From Physcomitrium patens (taxonomy: Eukaryota; Streptophyta; Bryopsida; Funariales; Funariaceae), in NCBI RefSeq assembly GCF_000002425.4, contig NC_037265.1, positions 16,456,760 through 16,520,759 of the forward strand: 64,000 bases of DNA. Direction: 5' to 3'. Below the pieces are notes generated by a model, which was given only the letters and a program-made list of their open reading frames with translations, had not been told where the DNA came from and ran no database searches. Positions 53,640 to 64,000 of this stretch are shown one piece after another. Every line of letters starts with the position of its first letter. The first letter of the stretch is position 1. A program made the position numbers and the translations under genes.

Positions 53640-55561
53640 AGAGAGTTAGATTGTAATGTTCAGATGCCCCCTGACATATGCAAGCCGCTGCAAGATTGTG
53701 GGTTGTGTTTCAGCCACATTTAAGCTGGGTTCTTTGGTTCGTAACATTTTGATCTGAGACCTCTTGAGAGGAGACGAGCTTGGTCGGTCTCTGGAGTTGT
53801 ATTTTCTTTCACTTTCTACACACATCATGTGCATTCTCGCGCTATTGGTGGCTTTGTAGGAGGGGAGGGGGGGGGGGTGTAGATTAGCAGCTGCACGAGG
53901 CATGCAGAATCTTGTTTGGTTTCTTCCCCTACTTTAATGCGGGGCCTGGGGCAGAGCTTTCTCAAGTAGCGGATGTAGTCAGAATTATTGGAGTGTTGCT
54001 GAGTTGAATTAGCAATGAGGTAAATGTCACGAGGAGGGAATAAGGCTCTTACTCGTAGATAATGAAGAGTGCTGTTAGAAATTGGCCCCCTGTCCTAGAA
54101 ATTTCAGTACATCTACATTTTGAAGCAGCTATTGTGTACAAAAGTCCGGTGGGACGGTCAAGCGCAGGTAGTCTCCTTAACAGTTGATCCTGCTCTGGAG
54201 TGATGACATTTTATGAAATTTACTTCAAACATTTTTGTGATATCTGCTGGTGTGTGGAGCTGGTGACTGGACCACATGAATACGACCTGCAGGGTTGTCT
54301 GTAGGCAAAATAGCCTCTTCAGTACCCCTCGCCTCGGTTGATTGGGAGCTGGGTGTATTTGCAGCGGGGGTTATTTAGCTTCAGTTTGTGGCTCTTCAAG
54401 TCTTTCTAATTTATGTGATTTGATGTTTCTTTACCTGACAGTTTTTAGAATCTTGTAAATAGCAGATCGCCCTTCTTCCTGAATACTGTTACCGAGCATT
54501 GAGATTCACTCTCAAATCTTCGTTATGTGTTCATTATTGAAATATGCAGTGAGAGGGAGAGGAGACCCGTAAACTCTCCTGTGTACCACATAGTCTTCAT
54601 TTCAATGGATTTTAGTCTGGTGTTTCTGTTATACATATAATCAATGTGTTGAGGATGTGTATATGTAATGAATTTGATTTTTTCCATGAGTTTCGATATC
54701 CATGTAGGGACAATTTATCAATTTATGTCCTCTCAAATCAGATGGTTTTTCGTGGGAATTGAAGTTCGAGAACCAAATCTTTTCCGAATTGAGCGAGATC
54801 GAAAGGGGTTTGAATTCCTTGACGGCTCTGTGTTTATGCAGCGTCCCAGAGCAGCACTTTGCAGCGACTGTGAACCAATTCTCTCTGGACTTACGTGAAT
54901 TAGGTCATGCATGATAAGTTAATGGCTGCAGTTTCGATAACAGTTGTTTTTGATTTTTACTGATATTTCCTGTTTTTATTTATTTACAGTTCTAACACTG
55001 AGTCCCAAATCGTATACAACATGAATTTATTATGATTGCTATGCAACATAGCTCATGTATTGGCAGGGTTCCATCTGAGATTTTGTTTTGTTTCTTCACT
55101 GTATTAAAAGTAGAACGTAGTATTAGGGGCAGAGCTAAGTTGTTTACCTGTTTCGAATTATAATTCTTCACGTTAACAATATTGATGTAGTTAGTTGAAA
55201 ATTATTCCAGATAGTCCAGGTCAACTTGTTTAATAAGACTTCATAACTTCTTCACTCCTTCAACCTCCTTCACAGAAACCCGAATGAGAAATGGGAGTGA
55301 ACATGTGATACACTTTTGGAAGGCTCTCGGTTGAACAACTGAAAGATTACAAAGTGGATTGCTCTATCATTTCTCATTCTCTTCCAGGAAGTGCCGAACT
55401 TGAGTTCAACCCTGGATGATGAGAGGCGTAGAGACATTCACGAGGACCCTGCATAGCATAAATTTAAGCAGCGCTTCTTGCCGCAGCCAGTTCCTAAAAT
55501 CGACAAAATTCAGATCATATTTGCTTACGACAGATTAAGTTGCGAAGACAGTAATCAATAA
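53640..55561. other. UBP and HemW 3' regions (convergent)
   Basis: Balanced-composition DNA between two converging genes, presumably holding both 3' untranslated regions. It has a G-run at about 53863-53877. No open frame of coding character was found. The UBP trailer may extend to around 54.6 kb; no single polyadenylation site stands out. Confidence 0.55.
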
Positions 55562-57148
55562 TCAGTAATCAACAAGGTTGCAAAGACATGCTCGATATTG
55601 GGAATTTTCCCCGCTGGGTAACGCGGAGAAGATTGAGGCAATCACTTCATTAGAAAGCAAGAACCCATTTGGATCCGTGAGGCGTACATAAGACAACCTA
55701 GAAAGGCCAAAAACTCTGCTATCCTGTACAAGAGCCTTGATAACTTCAGTGTCCAAGATGTCCCCGTCTGCGTTCAGAAAAACGACATGACCACTGGAGA
55801 CGAAAGGCAGTAGAGCTTTGCACACAAGTGTGCTCAAACCAGCTCCAAACCTTTGAGAGAAAGCTTGTATATCTAAGCCCCGAGCTAATCTAAGCGAGAG
55901 CATTATAACGTCCAAGGCTCTGTCTTCTGTACTATCTTGTGGACATTCAATGACACCTCCTGAACTCTCAAATTGCTCAACGAACTCCCGGTATTGTTTG
56001 AACTTACGAGGCCGGGAGAATCTTCGACCTCCAATGTAGCTTGTTGATCCCAATCCGAATGCGAAGTAGGGGAGATTGTTCCAATAGACAAGGTTGTGTC
56101 TGCACTGGAAACCTTCCTTCGCATAATTGCTGATTTCATAGTGTGCAAAACCAGCATCCTGGAGCTTGGCTGAGGCCATCCGGTAGAACTCAGCAGCATT
56201 ATCGTCGCTTGGAAGGGGAGATTGCCCTGGTTTGTACCACTTGTTGAATAGAGTGCCCTCCTCGATTTGCAAATCATAAACAGAGACATGGGCAGGAGAG
56301 GCTTTCACAGCCTCGTTGATGGAATGTTCCCAGTCCTGTAGAGATTGATGTGGTAAAGACGAGATGAGGTCCAGACTCCAGTTATTCAAACCACTTGCGT
56401 GGATTGCCTCGATAGCTTCGTAGACTTCGGATAGGCCGTGTGAGCGGCCACAGGATTCAAGAAGAGCACCCTGGAAGGACTGCACGCCCATAGAAACCCT
56501 ACTCAAACCGCCATCCATCAATTGCCTCAAAGAATGAACATCAAACGTCCCAGGGTCCATTTCCATAGAAATCTCTGCTCCTGAATCGATACCAAAATGC
56601 TCGTGCAAAGTGTCAATGATGCGGAGTAGGAGAGGAGGGGGCAAGAGAGAAGGAGTTCCCCCACCAAAGAAGACTGTCTGCAAGGGTTTGCTGCTATTCA
56701 CCTTCGCCGCAAGGCGAATCTCTCGGCAAACTAGGTCTACATAGTCCGTCATGCCTGCATCCATGTGAGCTTTGTTGGTGTCTGTCCTCTCACCGACTGC
56801 CACAATTGGGAAATCACAGTAAAAACATCGGCGTCTACAAAAAGGGATATGAACATACACTGAGGAAGCAGTGGGTACATTTTCGTCATCCAAAACCAAA
56901 TTCTCTCCTCGAGCAGACCCCGGACGTTGCGAAGGCGACATCAGTTCCGCAACCAAGTGACTCGTCGCAGATTCCGCATGCTGCGAACGGATACCACGAC
57001 CCGAACGGAATCGATGGCCGTAGTCCACAGAACGCGATATCGGATGAGTAAAGATCCAGTGCAATAAGTTAAGGGACGTCAAAGGAGGGTTGTTCAGTGA
57101 GTTTAAAATGCGAGGAGGGGACTGCGATAAGAAGAAGAGACGGTTCAT
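55562..57148 (-). CDS. HEMW: HemW-type radical-SAM protein (oxygen-independent coproporphyrinogen oxidase-like)
   Basis: Single uninterrupted coding exon of 528 residues. The start was set at the first ATG, 57148. The first ~90 residues are rich in S, R and L with few acids and look like an organelle targeting peptide, plastid or mitochondrion. The radical-SAM core begins at YVHIPFC with the iron-sulphur cluster motif C104-x3-C108-x2-C111, followed by FFGGGTPSLLP, GVQSFQ and the YEISNYAKEGFQCRHN region. The C-terminal HemN-C domain (LSLRLARGLD) is complete. Family knowledge: HemW proteins bind haem and act as haem chaperones rather than oxidising coproporphyrinogen; RSAD1 is the animal form. 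Assignment to HemW rather than true HemN rests on the CxxxCxxC spacing and overall layout. Neighbours are intron-rich, so its lack of coding introns is unusual. Confidence 0.92.
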   Translation of the reverse strand: MNRLFFLSQSPPRILNSLNNPPLTSLNLLHWIFTHPISRSVDYGHRFRSGRGIRSQHAESATSHLVAELMSPSQRPGSARGENLVLDDENVPTASSVYVHIPFCRRRCFYCDFPIVAVGERTDTNKAHMDAGMTDYVDLVCREIRLAAKVNSSKPLQTVFFGGGTPSLLPPPLLLRIIDTLHEHFGIDSGAEISMEMDPGTFDVHSLRQLMDGGLSRVSMGVQSFQGALLESCGRSHGLSEVYEAIEAIHASGLNNWSLDLISSLPHQSLQDWEHSINEAVKASPAHVSVYDLQIEEGTLFNKWYKPGQSPLPSDDNAAEFYRMASAKLQDAGFAHYEISNYAKEGFQCRHNLVYWNNLPYFAFGLGSTSYIGGRRFSRPRKFKQYREFVEQFESSGGVIECPQDSTEDRALDVIMLSLRLARGLDIQAFSQRFGAGLSTLVCKALLPFVSSGHVVFLNADGDILDTEVIKALVQDSRVFGLSRLSYVRLTDPNGFLLSNEVIASIFSALPSGENSQYRACLCNLVDY

Positions 57149-58683
57149 AGCTTCAAACACTAGATTTGCTTGAGAAATTTTCTACGATATGTCCTCAATC
57201 CTACACGTCCAGCAAACGACCTGCTTCCTCATGCCACGAGAACCAATTTAGGATTCCTACTGTAATCTCCTGAACGCTACCAAGGACGATACTCAATAGA
57301 TTGAACGCCCTCTCCTCCAAACAATAAAACGTCAATTTTAATATGGAACGCGCCACAAAGATTCTAAATTTTCACTAGGCGACGATAGTTTCGCTACTTC
57401 GGATTCTAAACAGAAATGCTACAAGTTGGCAAACACGACCGCTGCAAAACCTAGACAGCCTGCTTCTCTGTGCTGGTAAACCTACAAATCAATACTGCTG
57501 TGTCAGTAAAGAACATGTTTCGGAAGTGGCCCACGATTTCTAGGTCTCTAATGCGAAAATGGATGGGAACGGATGAGGATCAACGAGGTTTACGTCGACC
57601 ACGGACACCAGTCAGGTTCATAGAAGTGCAAAACTTGCGCCAATCCTCTCCGCCAACCTAAGCCACATTTGATCACGCATAAAATCGCCAGGTTAATACA
57701 GACGTTGCCCTTAGAGAGAGATGCTACGGCCTCGGCATTGCTTTCATCTATCCTTCACTTCTTAGTCAAGACCGTTGTTCCTCAGTCAATGGTGGGTGTG
57801 TACAAGACAAGGGTCTGCTGCATTACTTCTCCATACTGGCAATTTCATTGCTGCAAGTCAACTGTCGTAGCGTGCAGTTCGTAAGAACTTGTGCTGATTA
57901 TCTGATGTGTCTGGATTTTTCCCTTGAGGAATGATCTACTGTAGGAGCTTGGTGTGCCAATCTCACTTCATCTTTGCCGTGACCAAAACCTAGTCCACGG
58001 AAATATGTACCGTCGACAGATATCCTTTTTATTCTGAAAACGTGCTATCGTGTTACACGATTTTGGCTTTCGGGATGCCGAGTATGCGATACAAGAGTGT
58101 CTCTACAGTGATGGCGGTGGAAGGTAACGATTTTATTGAGAGTTAGGGTTTGGAGAACAATAATCATCAACTTTGCGGGATTGCAGATCCAAAACAGTCA
58201 CAGTTCTGTATACAGATTGGCAGATCCTGCAGGCACAAGGTGCATTTCAAAAGTAACGACTGCTTCGTTTCATCTGGATGGAAAGCAAAGCATGAAACTC
58301 AGACAGCTCAACTTCGTAACAAGAACTCACGACAATCAGAATTGGTAATCTTCAGGGAAATTGACCAAACCGTAACACAATGATTTCATTATTCATAACG
58401 CAAAGGCTCTCGAGAGATGGCGAACGTTGAACAGCGTTTACTTCACTTCTTCGGGGAGGTGCATGTATCAAAACAAAGAGACAAGGTTGAAATCATATAC
58501 GCAGTCGCAGTGAACTACAAGTATCGAGTAAACTTACATTCCAGCAAAAATTTCCAGAGAATTTCAATTTTTTTGTACAGCGGCAGCAACTGCATGTGGT
58601 GTAAAGCCTAGAAAAAGACTATTTCTGCTCCGCCCCTTGCAAATTTGCACATAAAATACCCACATAATACAATTAAATATGTC
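57149..58683. other. HemW upstream region and CP12 3' region
   Basis: Both flanking genes point left, so this holds the HemW promoter and leader (about 57149-57700) and the CP12 3' untranslated region near its right end. A reversed telobox (TTAGGGTTT) is at about 58142-58150. Short open frames on the plus strand have no recognisable content. Confidence 0.5.
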
Positions 58684-59422
58684 CTAATCTTCATATGTTC
58701 GGCATTCGTCGGTCTCGGGGTTATCTGCGCAGTATTTCTCGAGGGGATCACCCGATGATTTCTCGCGGTCGCGCTGGTGCGCGGCTTCAGCAGTCAGCTC
58801 CTCGACATTGTCCCACGCTACAGCGCATGGAGCAGAATTGGGGTCCTCTTCACAGGTCAGCTGAGCTTCAGCAATGGCGCTGGGAATCTAGGCACAAAAA
58901 GTCAAATTAAAACTATGCCCAGTCGCTGGAATTCAGGGAGTAGGAATCATATTAATATCATGAACATCGCGTGTTCACAAGACATAAAAAGATGCAGCCA
59001 CGACGTCATAGTGTACCAAACAAAACCGATACTAATGCTTAAGACTGGGAGGAGAAAGTAATTAGCAAATTTATACATCAGAAGGAGATTAAAAGGTCAT
59101 CGTCCCGCATCACTTAAGACACAATTCTACAACTCGATGCTCCCCTAAACCATGTTATACAGCAATCTAAGGGCGCTGCGTAGGTACAACAACCCTACTT
59201 AAATATCCAAGAAAATCATACAGACACTCGAATGCTCACCTTATCCTTAACATCCTCACGGTTCTGGGGAGTAGCCATGGCGACGACGGAGAGGCACCTG
59301 TTCACCTTGACGGGGGCGATCCTCACGGTGGAGAAAGTGGAGAACGATCCCTTGAAAATAGAGACAGCAGGCGCAGCCAACACTACTCCAGCCATGGGAG
59401 ACGCCAGTGTAAGGGACGCCAT
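58684..59422 (-). CDS. CP12: CP12, Calvin-cycle redox regulator (2 exons)
   Basis: Small plastid protein that, when oxidised, ties NADP-glyceraldehyde-3-phosphate dehydrogenase and phosphoribulokinase into an inactive complex in the dark. Exon 1 is 59422-59240 (61 residues) and exon 2 is 58887-58684 (67 residues plus stop). The intron (GTGAGC...CTAG) lies in phase 0 after EDVKDK. Exon 1 is a chloroplast transit peptide (MASLTLASPMAGVVLAAPAV, then S/T/R/V-rich, to about residue 48). The mature part has both redox cysteine pairs, C73-x8-C82 and C114-x8-C123, the AWDNVEELTAEAAH helix that contacts phosphoribulokinase, and the C-terminal YCADNPETDECRTYED that enters the dehydrogenase active site. 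Total 128 residues, normal for the family. It diverges from the RUS gene. Confidence 0.97.
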
Positions 59423-62185
59423 TGCTGAAACACGCTACAGGGGCTCCAAAACCCGGCACTCACTCACTCAGGTCACCAAATACAACAGCGATACTGCTCT
59501 CTGAGACAATCGATGCGAGAGTGTGACCAAATTGAGAGAACTGCAGCGCGTGGAAAATATCTGATGAAATGCGTGATGCAAAATTGTGGTGGAGGGCAGA
59601 GCTGCAGCGCAAGGGATGCATGGAGATGGCGAACTGATGGACACAGCGTCTTCCTCCCCCCACTAGGGGGGACATGTGGATGGATGAACTAACAAATGAA
59701 CTTCTCTAATCCGTTACAACGTTCATCCGTGTCGAAAATCTACTCCTGCTGTTGCACGACGTGTAAGCTAGATGTTCAAGGGTTCTCTTTAAGCACTTTC
59801 CTTTTATCACTCCAGTTCTAACTACAGTATTATTATTATTATTATTATTGTTATTGTAAAAATAGATAAAAGAGGATAAAATGAAATATTAATGGGTGAC
59901 AACCAATGTGGATGACATTTCCAACGTTCATACTTGTTTTAGAATATTTTCCTACTATGGTCACTTTTTCTATTATGTGGGAAATTAACAAAAAATAAAA
60001 TCAGAAAAATCATTCCATGTACAGAGAAAGATCAAGATAGATTTGTGTTTCATTTAACCAGTTTCAATGTGTTATGCAAATATGGGTGGCGTGTAATTAT
60101 TGGCCAAATCCAAATTTTATGAAACCTTTTTGAATTCAAATGACTTTCAAAACCTTACTTTCACGACCACACTAATGTTATAAAAGAAATATCTCTGAGA
60201 ATTATAAATTATTTATTTATTTTAATTTTTAAAATATGGATGTGAGTTATGACATTAGAAATTACTTCTGAAAATTAATTATTTTCTTTGATCCTAAAGT
60301 TTATTTTGAGCTGTCGAATATGCATTCAATGATGGAAATTAGAAAAAAATAAAAAAAAAATAGCACAGTTTTTGCTATGGGCCCACCATCCACTCAACAC
60401 ATTTCTTTCGTTTTATTTTTATTTTATTAATTATTTTTTAATATTTTCAACAAATAAATAAAAAGTACAATTTTGTAACCTTCCACTAACTTCAATGCCG
60501 AGAGCCCAAAGGCGTGGAGAAATGGGATGAACCAGGATGAATGAAGGGGGGGCTTGTGAGCGCGATATGAGATGAATGAATGAAGCGGTTATGGGATATG
60601 GTTATCATGTATTCCTGTTACCGTGTAGGGGAGGCCCCACAGTTAACGGTTGGGAAGCGAGGCGGCGAGGAGGAGGAATTCATAGGAACTCTTTGGAACC
60701 AGACAAACCAGACGATGGAAGATGCTCCTCCTCCTGCTTCACTTCACATTAATAATCTGCAACGATATTTAGTTGATGCACGTAGTGTTGTCGAGTAATA
60801 GCAGAAACGAACGGTGTCCTCTTGCCAGGGCGAAACCCTAACTGTGGATGTCCTCACGGAGAGGACTACAGACTCGTGGAGATAGATACCATGATGGAAG
60901 CTGGTGGATGATCAGGGTACGTTTCGTTGTTAAGGTAACGTTGGAAAGCTCAACATAATACCCGGCGGGTACAGAGTCCTGTCTTTCGTAATTCGCCGTG
61001 TTCGGCGTCTACGTTCACTTCACCCTTCGATGAACGGGACTTCACGTGGATTCCAATTGAATCTGCCCTGCCGCTTCCGTCTTGTCAGGGGTCAAATTCC
61101 ATTTGATCGGGATGTGTGAATCTTCTGCCCTTTTAGCTTGTGTTGATGATTCCTCATGATGCATCGAGGATTCGCTCAATCACAGCTATTGCGCAGGCTG
61201 GATGGAATGCCGAGGTAAACGTTGGGATTCTTGTTTTGTAGAGCGGACTTATCATTTGGTGGTTTGGTTGTTTTTGCCTTGTGTTCTGGTTGATCGAAGA
61301 GGGTCAAGAATTTGTCTATGGTGTTTAGCAATCGGATTTTGACAAAAAGTTGCAATAGGATTCAAAATTGTCTTGGATCGTGTTGCATTCCAAACTTTTC
61401 CGGAAACTGTCGCATGGTTAAGGGGGGCAGGAATGCGTAGACCTTTAAATGTCGAAGATTTTTGAAATTCTTGGAATCTGTGGTGTGTTGGTACATGTGT
61501 TCTGTTGTTAGGTTTACTTCCAAGCTCTGTGATTGCCAGATGTAGCAGTAAGTTTTCTTGTAGCTGTTTTTCTGTAATTGGTGATCGCATTCTGTTCTAT
61601 TGATTTTATTTTATTGGTCACATTGACTTGCTGAAGTGAGATATGTTTGTATAATGAACTCTTGTAGATCCATCAGCGAAAATTGTGAATGAATCCGAGC
61701 TCTTCAGTGTTCTTGGTTATATTGCTCCATTTTATTTTATTTATTTATTTTTTTTTCCATCCTTTTTTCTGCACGAGTGCCCAAGATTAATGTTGGGATA
61801 TGAACATCTCGGCTTTATCTCGATAAACGATTGTTCTGTGCCGGCTACCCTAATTCTCATATGGATGCAATACTGCTCGCGCCTGTGTAGGTGATTATGT
61901 TGTTTTGAAAGAATAGAGAACTCTGCAGCTCAACACTGGCAATCCTATTCAGAGTATTGCTCCGGCGATGCAAGAAGTGAATCTTTCTGTACAATTGGCC
62001 GTAAAGAGACGAGGGATTTTGTTGGCGTAGGAGTGATGAGACCTTCTTGCAGTTCCAAGTTTATGGGAAGGTTTAAGCTTTGGCTCTGGTGAACAATCTT
62101 AGGCGAATTTGGGTGGAGTAAATAATCGCAGGGTGGAATATCAGAGAAACCTTTTGGTGTGCGCAGGGTTTTTGCAAAACCCTAA
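59423..62185. other. shared upstream region of CP12 and RUS genes
   Basis: The left part is the CP12 leader and promoter. An AT-rich block (about 59820-60480) includes an (ATT)n tract near 59828-59850. The right part (about 60480-62185) is balanced and is probably the RUS promoter and leader. A telobox-like AAACCCTA is at about 60833 and another at about 62176, just before the RUS ATG. A 5' leader intron from about 60919 (donor GTACGT) to about 62167 (acceptor GCGCAG) is possible but unproven. The minus-strand frame at 61252-61590 has no recognisable family. Confidence 0.45.
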
Positions 62186-64000
62186 ATGGTCACCACTTCC
62201 TCTCTAGCACCGGGATGGCCAGGCTCACTTGTCTCTGTCAGATCGTCGCAATGCTTGTATGGTTCCAGTAGGCACCTTCGCCTGGGCCACAAAAGGCAGA
62301 AGTCCTCGGCTGCCCTTACTGATAATAAGCGCTGCCAGTGCCGATGTTTTGTGGAGGAAGTTTCCCATGCGTGGAAACAATGGCGTGGGTGGAGAAAATC
62401 TAGCCGACCATATAAGGATGGGAAGAAGCTTCCCGTGGTGATCTTCGAGGGAGGCCGACAATGGCAGTATGTTTTCGATGGAGAACAAATACGAGCTGTA
62501 GAGTTTGATGGGGTATCTCTGCAGAACGGAGAAGCCCGAAATGAAAGTGTGAGTGGTCAGGTCGCTGGGAGTGTATTAAAGCTGAGGCAAACATTGCAGC
62601 GAATCTTTGTTCCGGATCAAGTTTGGCCGCATTACCTTGTGTATCTGAAATGGAAACTCGTTCACCGCTTTTTGAGCTCAGTACTCCATTTTCAGTGTAC
62701 TCAGGTCTCTTTCTCTCTCAATACATTCTCTACTGTGTTGAGATCGTTAGACGATTGTTTATTTCCTCGCTTCTTTGAGTGTACGCAATTTGGTTTACCC
62801 TGGATGAATATAAAAGCTGATATTTAAGCATGGATATGGGTTGGTTGCTGAGCTTTTATATGAAGCCGATTGATACGTTGAATTTGCTGTTGTGACAATG
62901 TATGTGGACAGAATTATGGAAGACGTAAGTGCAGTCTATCTTATATTTGGTTGATGTGTAATAGGCTATGCTATGGGCCGTTGGGGTGGGGGCGAAACGG
63001 AGACTTCCAGCAGCTGCTGCCCTGAACTGGGTGATGAAAGATGGGGTGGGACGATTGGGGAAACTTCTTTTCACAGCGAATTTTGGCCGAACCTTCGACT
63101 CAGACCTAAAAGTGAGACCTCTGACTTCTGTCTACTCTCTAACTTCCTTCAATTAACTGCAAGCATTCTGCTATTGTAGTTTGATGAGTTCAGATTGTTA
63201 ATTTTGGATGCTTCAGCCTTTAAGCATGACTAGCAGTGGGTGACGATCATGAAAGCGTTAATATTTGTTTCGTTAAGTAACGATGCAGATGTGCCCCTCA
63301 CCCTCACATAATCTCTTGAAGGTCCATTGCAACGGAGACCTCTGCCGAGTAGCAAAGAACCTGGACATCGTATTATTTGAATACTGTTGATAGAAGATGC
63401 TTGTAAGGCTATTTTTCAAATGACACGATTTTGTGTGGCGCTTGAAGATAATATTCTAGTGGCCTAATTTATTGTCAACTGGTTCACTTGCAGAGAGTGC
63501 GCTTTTGGACGTCAGTTTTGTTCAGCTCGAGTGTAGGCTTGGAAATATTGACTCCTCTGTTTCCTCAACATTTCCTGCTCTTAGCAACACTCGCCAACAT
63601 TGCAAAGTCTATAGCTTATGCTGCCTACCTGGCTACAAGTGTGCGCATCTTTTAAACTCTTTTGTGCGTGCAAATTGAGTTGCTTTAATGGTTAGGAAAG
63701 CTTTGTAATATTTGTGAGTTCCTCTTCCGTTTTTGCACATTCTAGTTTAGAACATAGCTGCCCCTTGTGCTAGTAGAGAGTTGCTGACCTCGATGGTAAA
63801 ACAATGTATAGGATAACTAGAGGTCTCCTCGTTGACTTTTCAATCTCGTAGTGCTTTTCTTAAGAACTTGAAAACTTTTTCTATACATCACAATATTGTA
63901 TTTTCTGTATTGATTGCCATGTATTCTGTTGCATTATATTTATCTTCTTAAAACCCACAAACACAGGCGTCAGCTACGCGTTTTACCGTCCAGTTATTGC
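62186..64000 (+). CDS. RUS: RUS-family (DUF647) protein, 5' part, cut by window end
   Basis: Root-UVB-sensitive family protein, a plant group with roles in plastid or auxin-related seedling growth and vitamin B6 homeostasis; the exact member is not resolved. Exon 1 is 62186-62704, exon 2 62965-63111, exon 3 63494-63638. A fourth exon probably starts near 63967 (after ACACAG) or a few bases later and runs off the window. Exon 1 starts with a serine- and arginine-rich, transit-like segment (about residues 1-60). It then enters the DUF647 domain: FVPDQVWPHYLVYLKWKLVH, RFLSSVLHFQCTQ, joined in phase 0 to AMLWAVGVGAKRRLPAAAAL, NWVMKDGVGRLGKLLF, then RVRFWTSVLFSSSVGLEILT and PLFPQHFLLLATLANIAKSI. 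The ATG follows a telobox-like AAACCCTAA. No breaks are seen in these exons. Confidence 0.9.

Noticed and set aside
59232-59504. 90-codon plus-strand frame over CP12 exon 1
   Set aside because: It is the antisense shadow of the CP12 transit-peptide exon.
61252-61590. 112-codon minus-strand frame upstream of RUS
   Set aside because: No recognisable family, and the location fits the RUS leader or promoter.

Overview
The window looks like a stretch of a land-plant nuclear genome, most likely a moss. The evidence is intron-rich plant genes (CP12, a UBP23-type deubiquitinase, a DUF647/RUS protein, an ENO3-type enolase), gene islands of balanced base composition set in very AT-rich DNA, telobox motifs (AAACCCTA) next to starts, and a large nest of chromodomain Ty3/Gypsy elements. 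The species cannot be proven from the sequence alone.

Layout. Bases 1-2400 are balanced-composition DNA with no gene I recognise. Bases 2401-5902 are AT-rich spacer. Bases 5908-18145 hold an old chromovirus (A, minus strand) with a second, different chromovirus (D, minus strand, 10716-16575) inside it. AT-rich spacer and a GC-richer island without a recognisable gene (19741-21060) follow. Bases 21917-34638 hold a younger chromovirus (C, minus strand) with a close relative (B, plus strand, 23471-29816) inside it. Target-site duplications and both LTRs can be read for all four elements. LTR divergence by eye ranks them A > D > C > B, as nesting requires. All four carry a small extra reading frame between pol and the 3' LTR, and their LTRs carry heat-shock-element-like GAA/TTC palindromes. 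AT-rich spacer continues to about 39.8 kb, with a small island at 36.2-37.1 kb.

The right third is a gene island with six genes: histone H2B (plus, 2 exons, E2F-like promoter sites), ENO3-type enolase (minus, 13 coding exons, one GC-AG intron), a UBP23-type ubiquitin protease (plus, 9 coding exons), a HemW-type radical-SAM protein (minus, one coding exon), CP12 (minus, 2 exons) and the first exons of a RUS/DUF647 protein (plus, cut by the window end). Enolase/UBP and CP12/RUS are divergent pairs with long shared upstream regions; UBP and HemW converge.

The host genes are not an operon and share no pathway: chromatin packaging, glycolysis, deubiquitination, haem handling, Calvin-cycle redox control and a plastid or auxin-linked RUS function. 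Exon models were built by hand from conserved protein families and splice-site phase; 5' leaders and polyadenylation sites are mostly not resolved.
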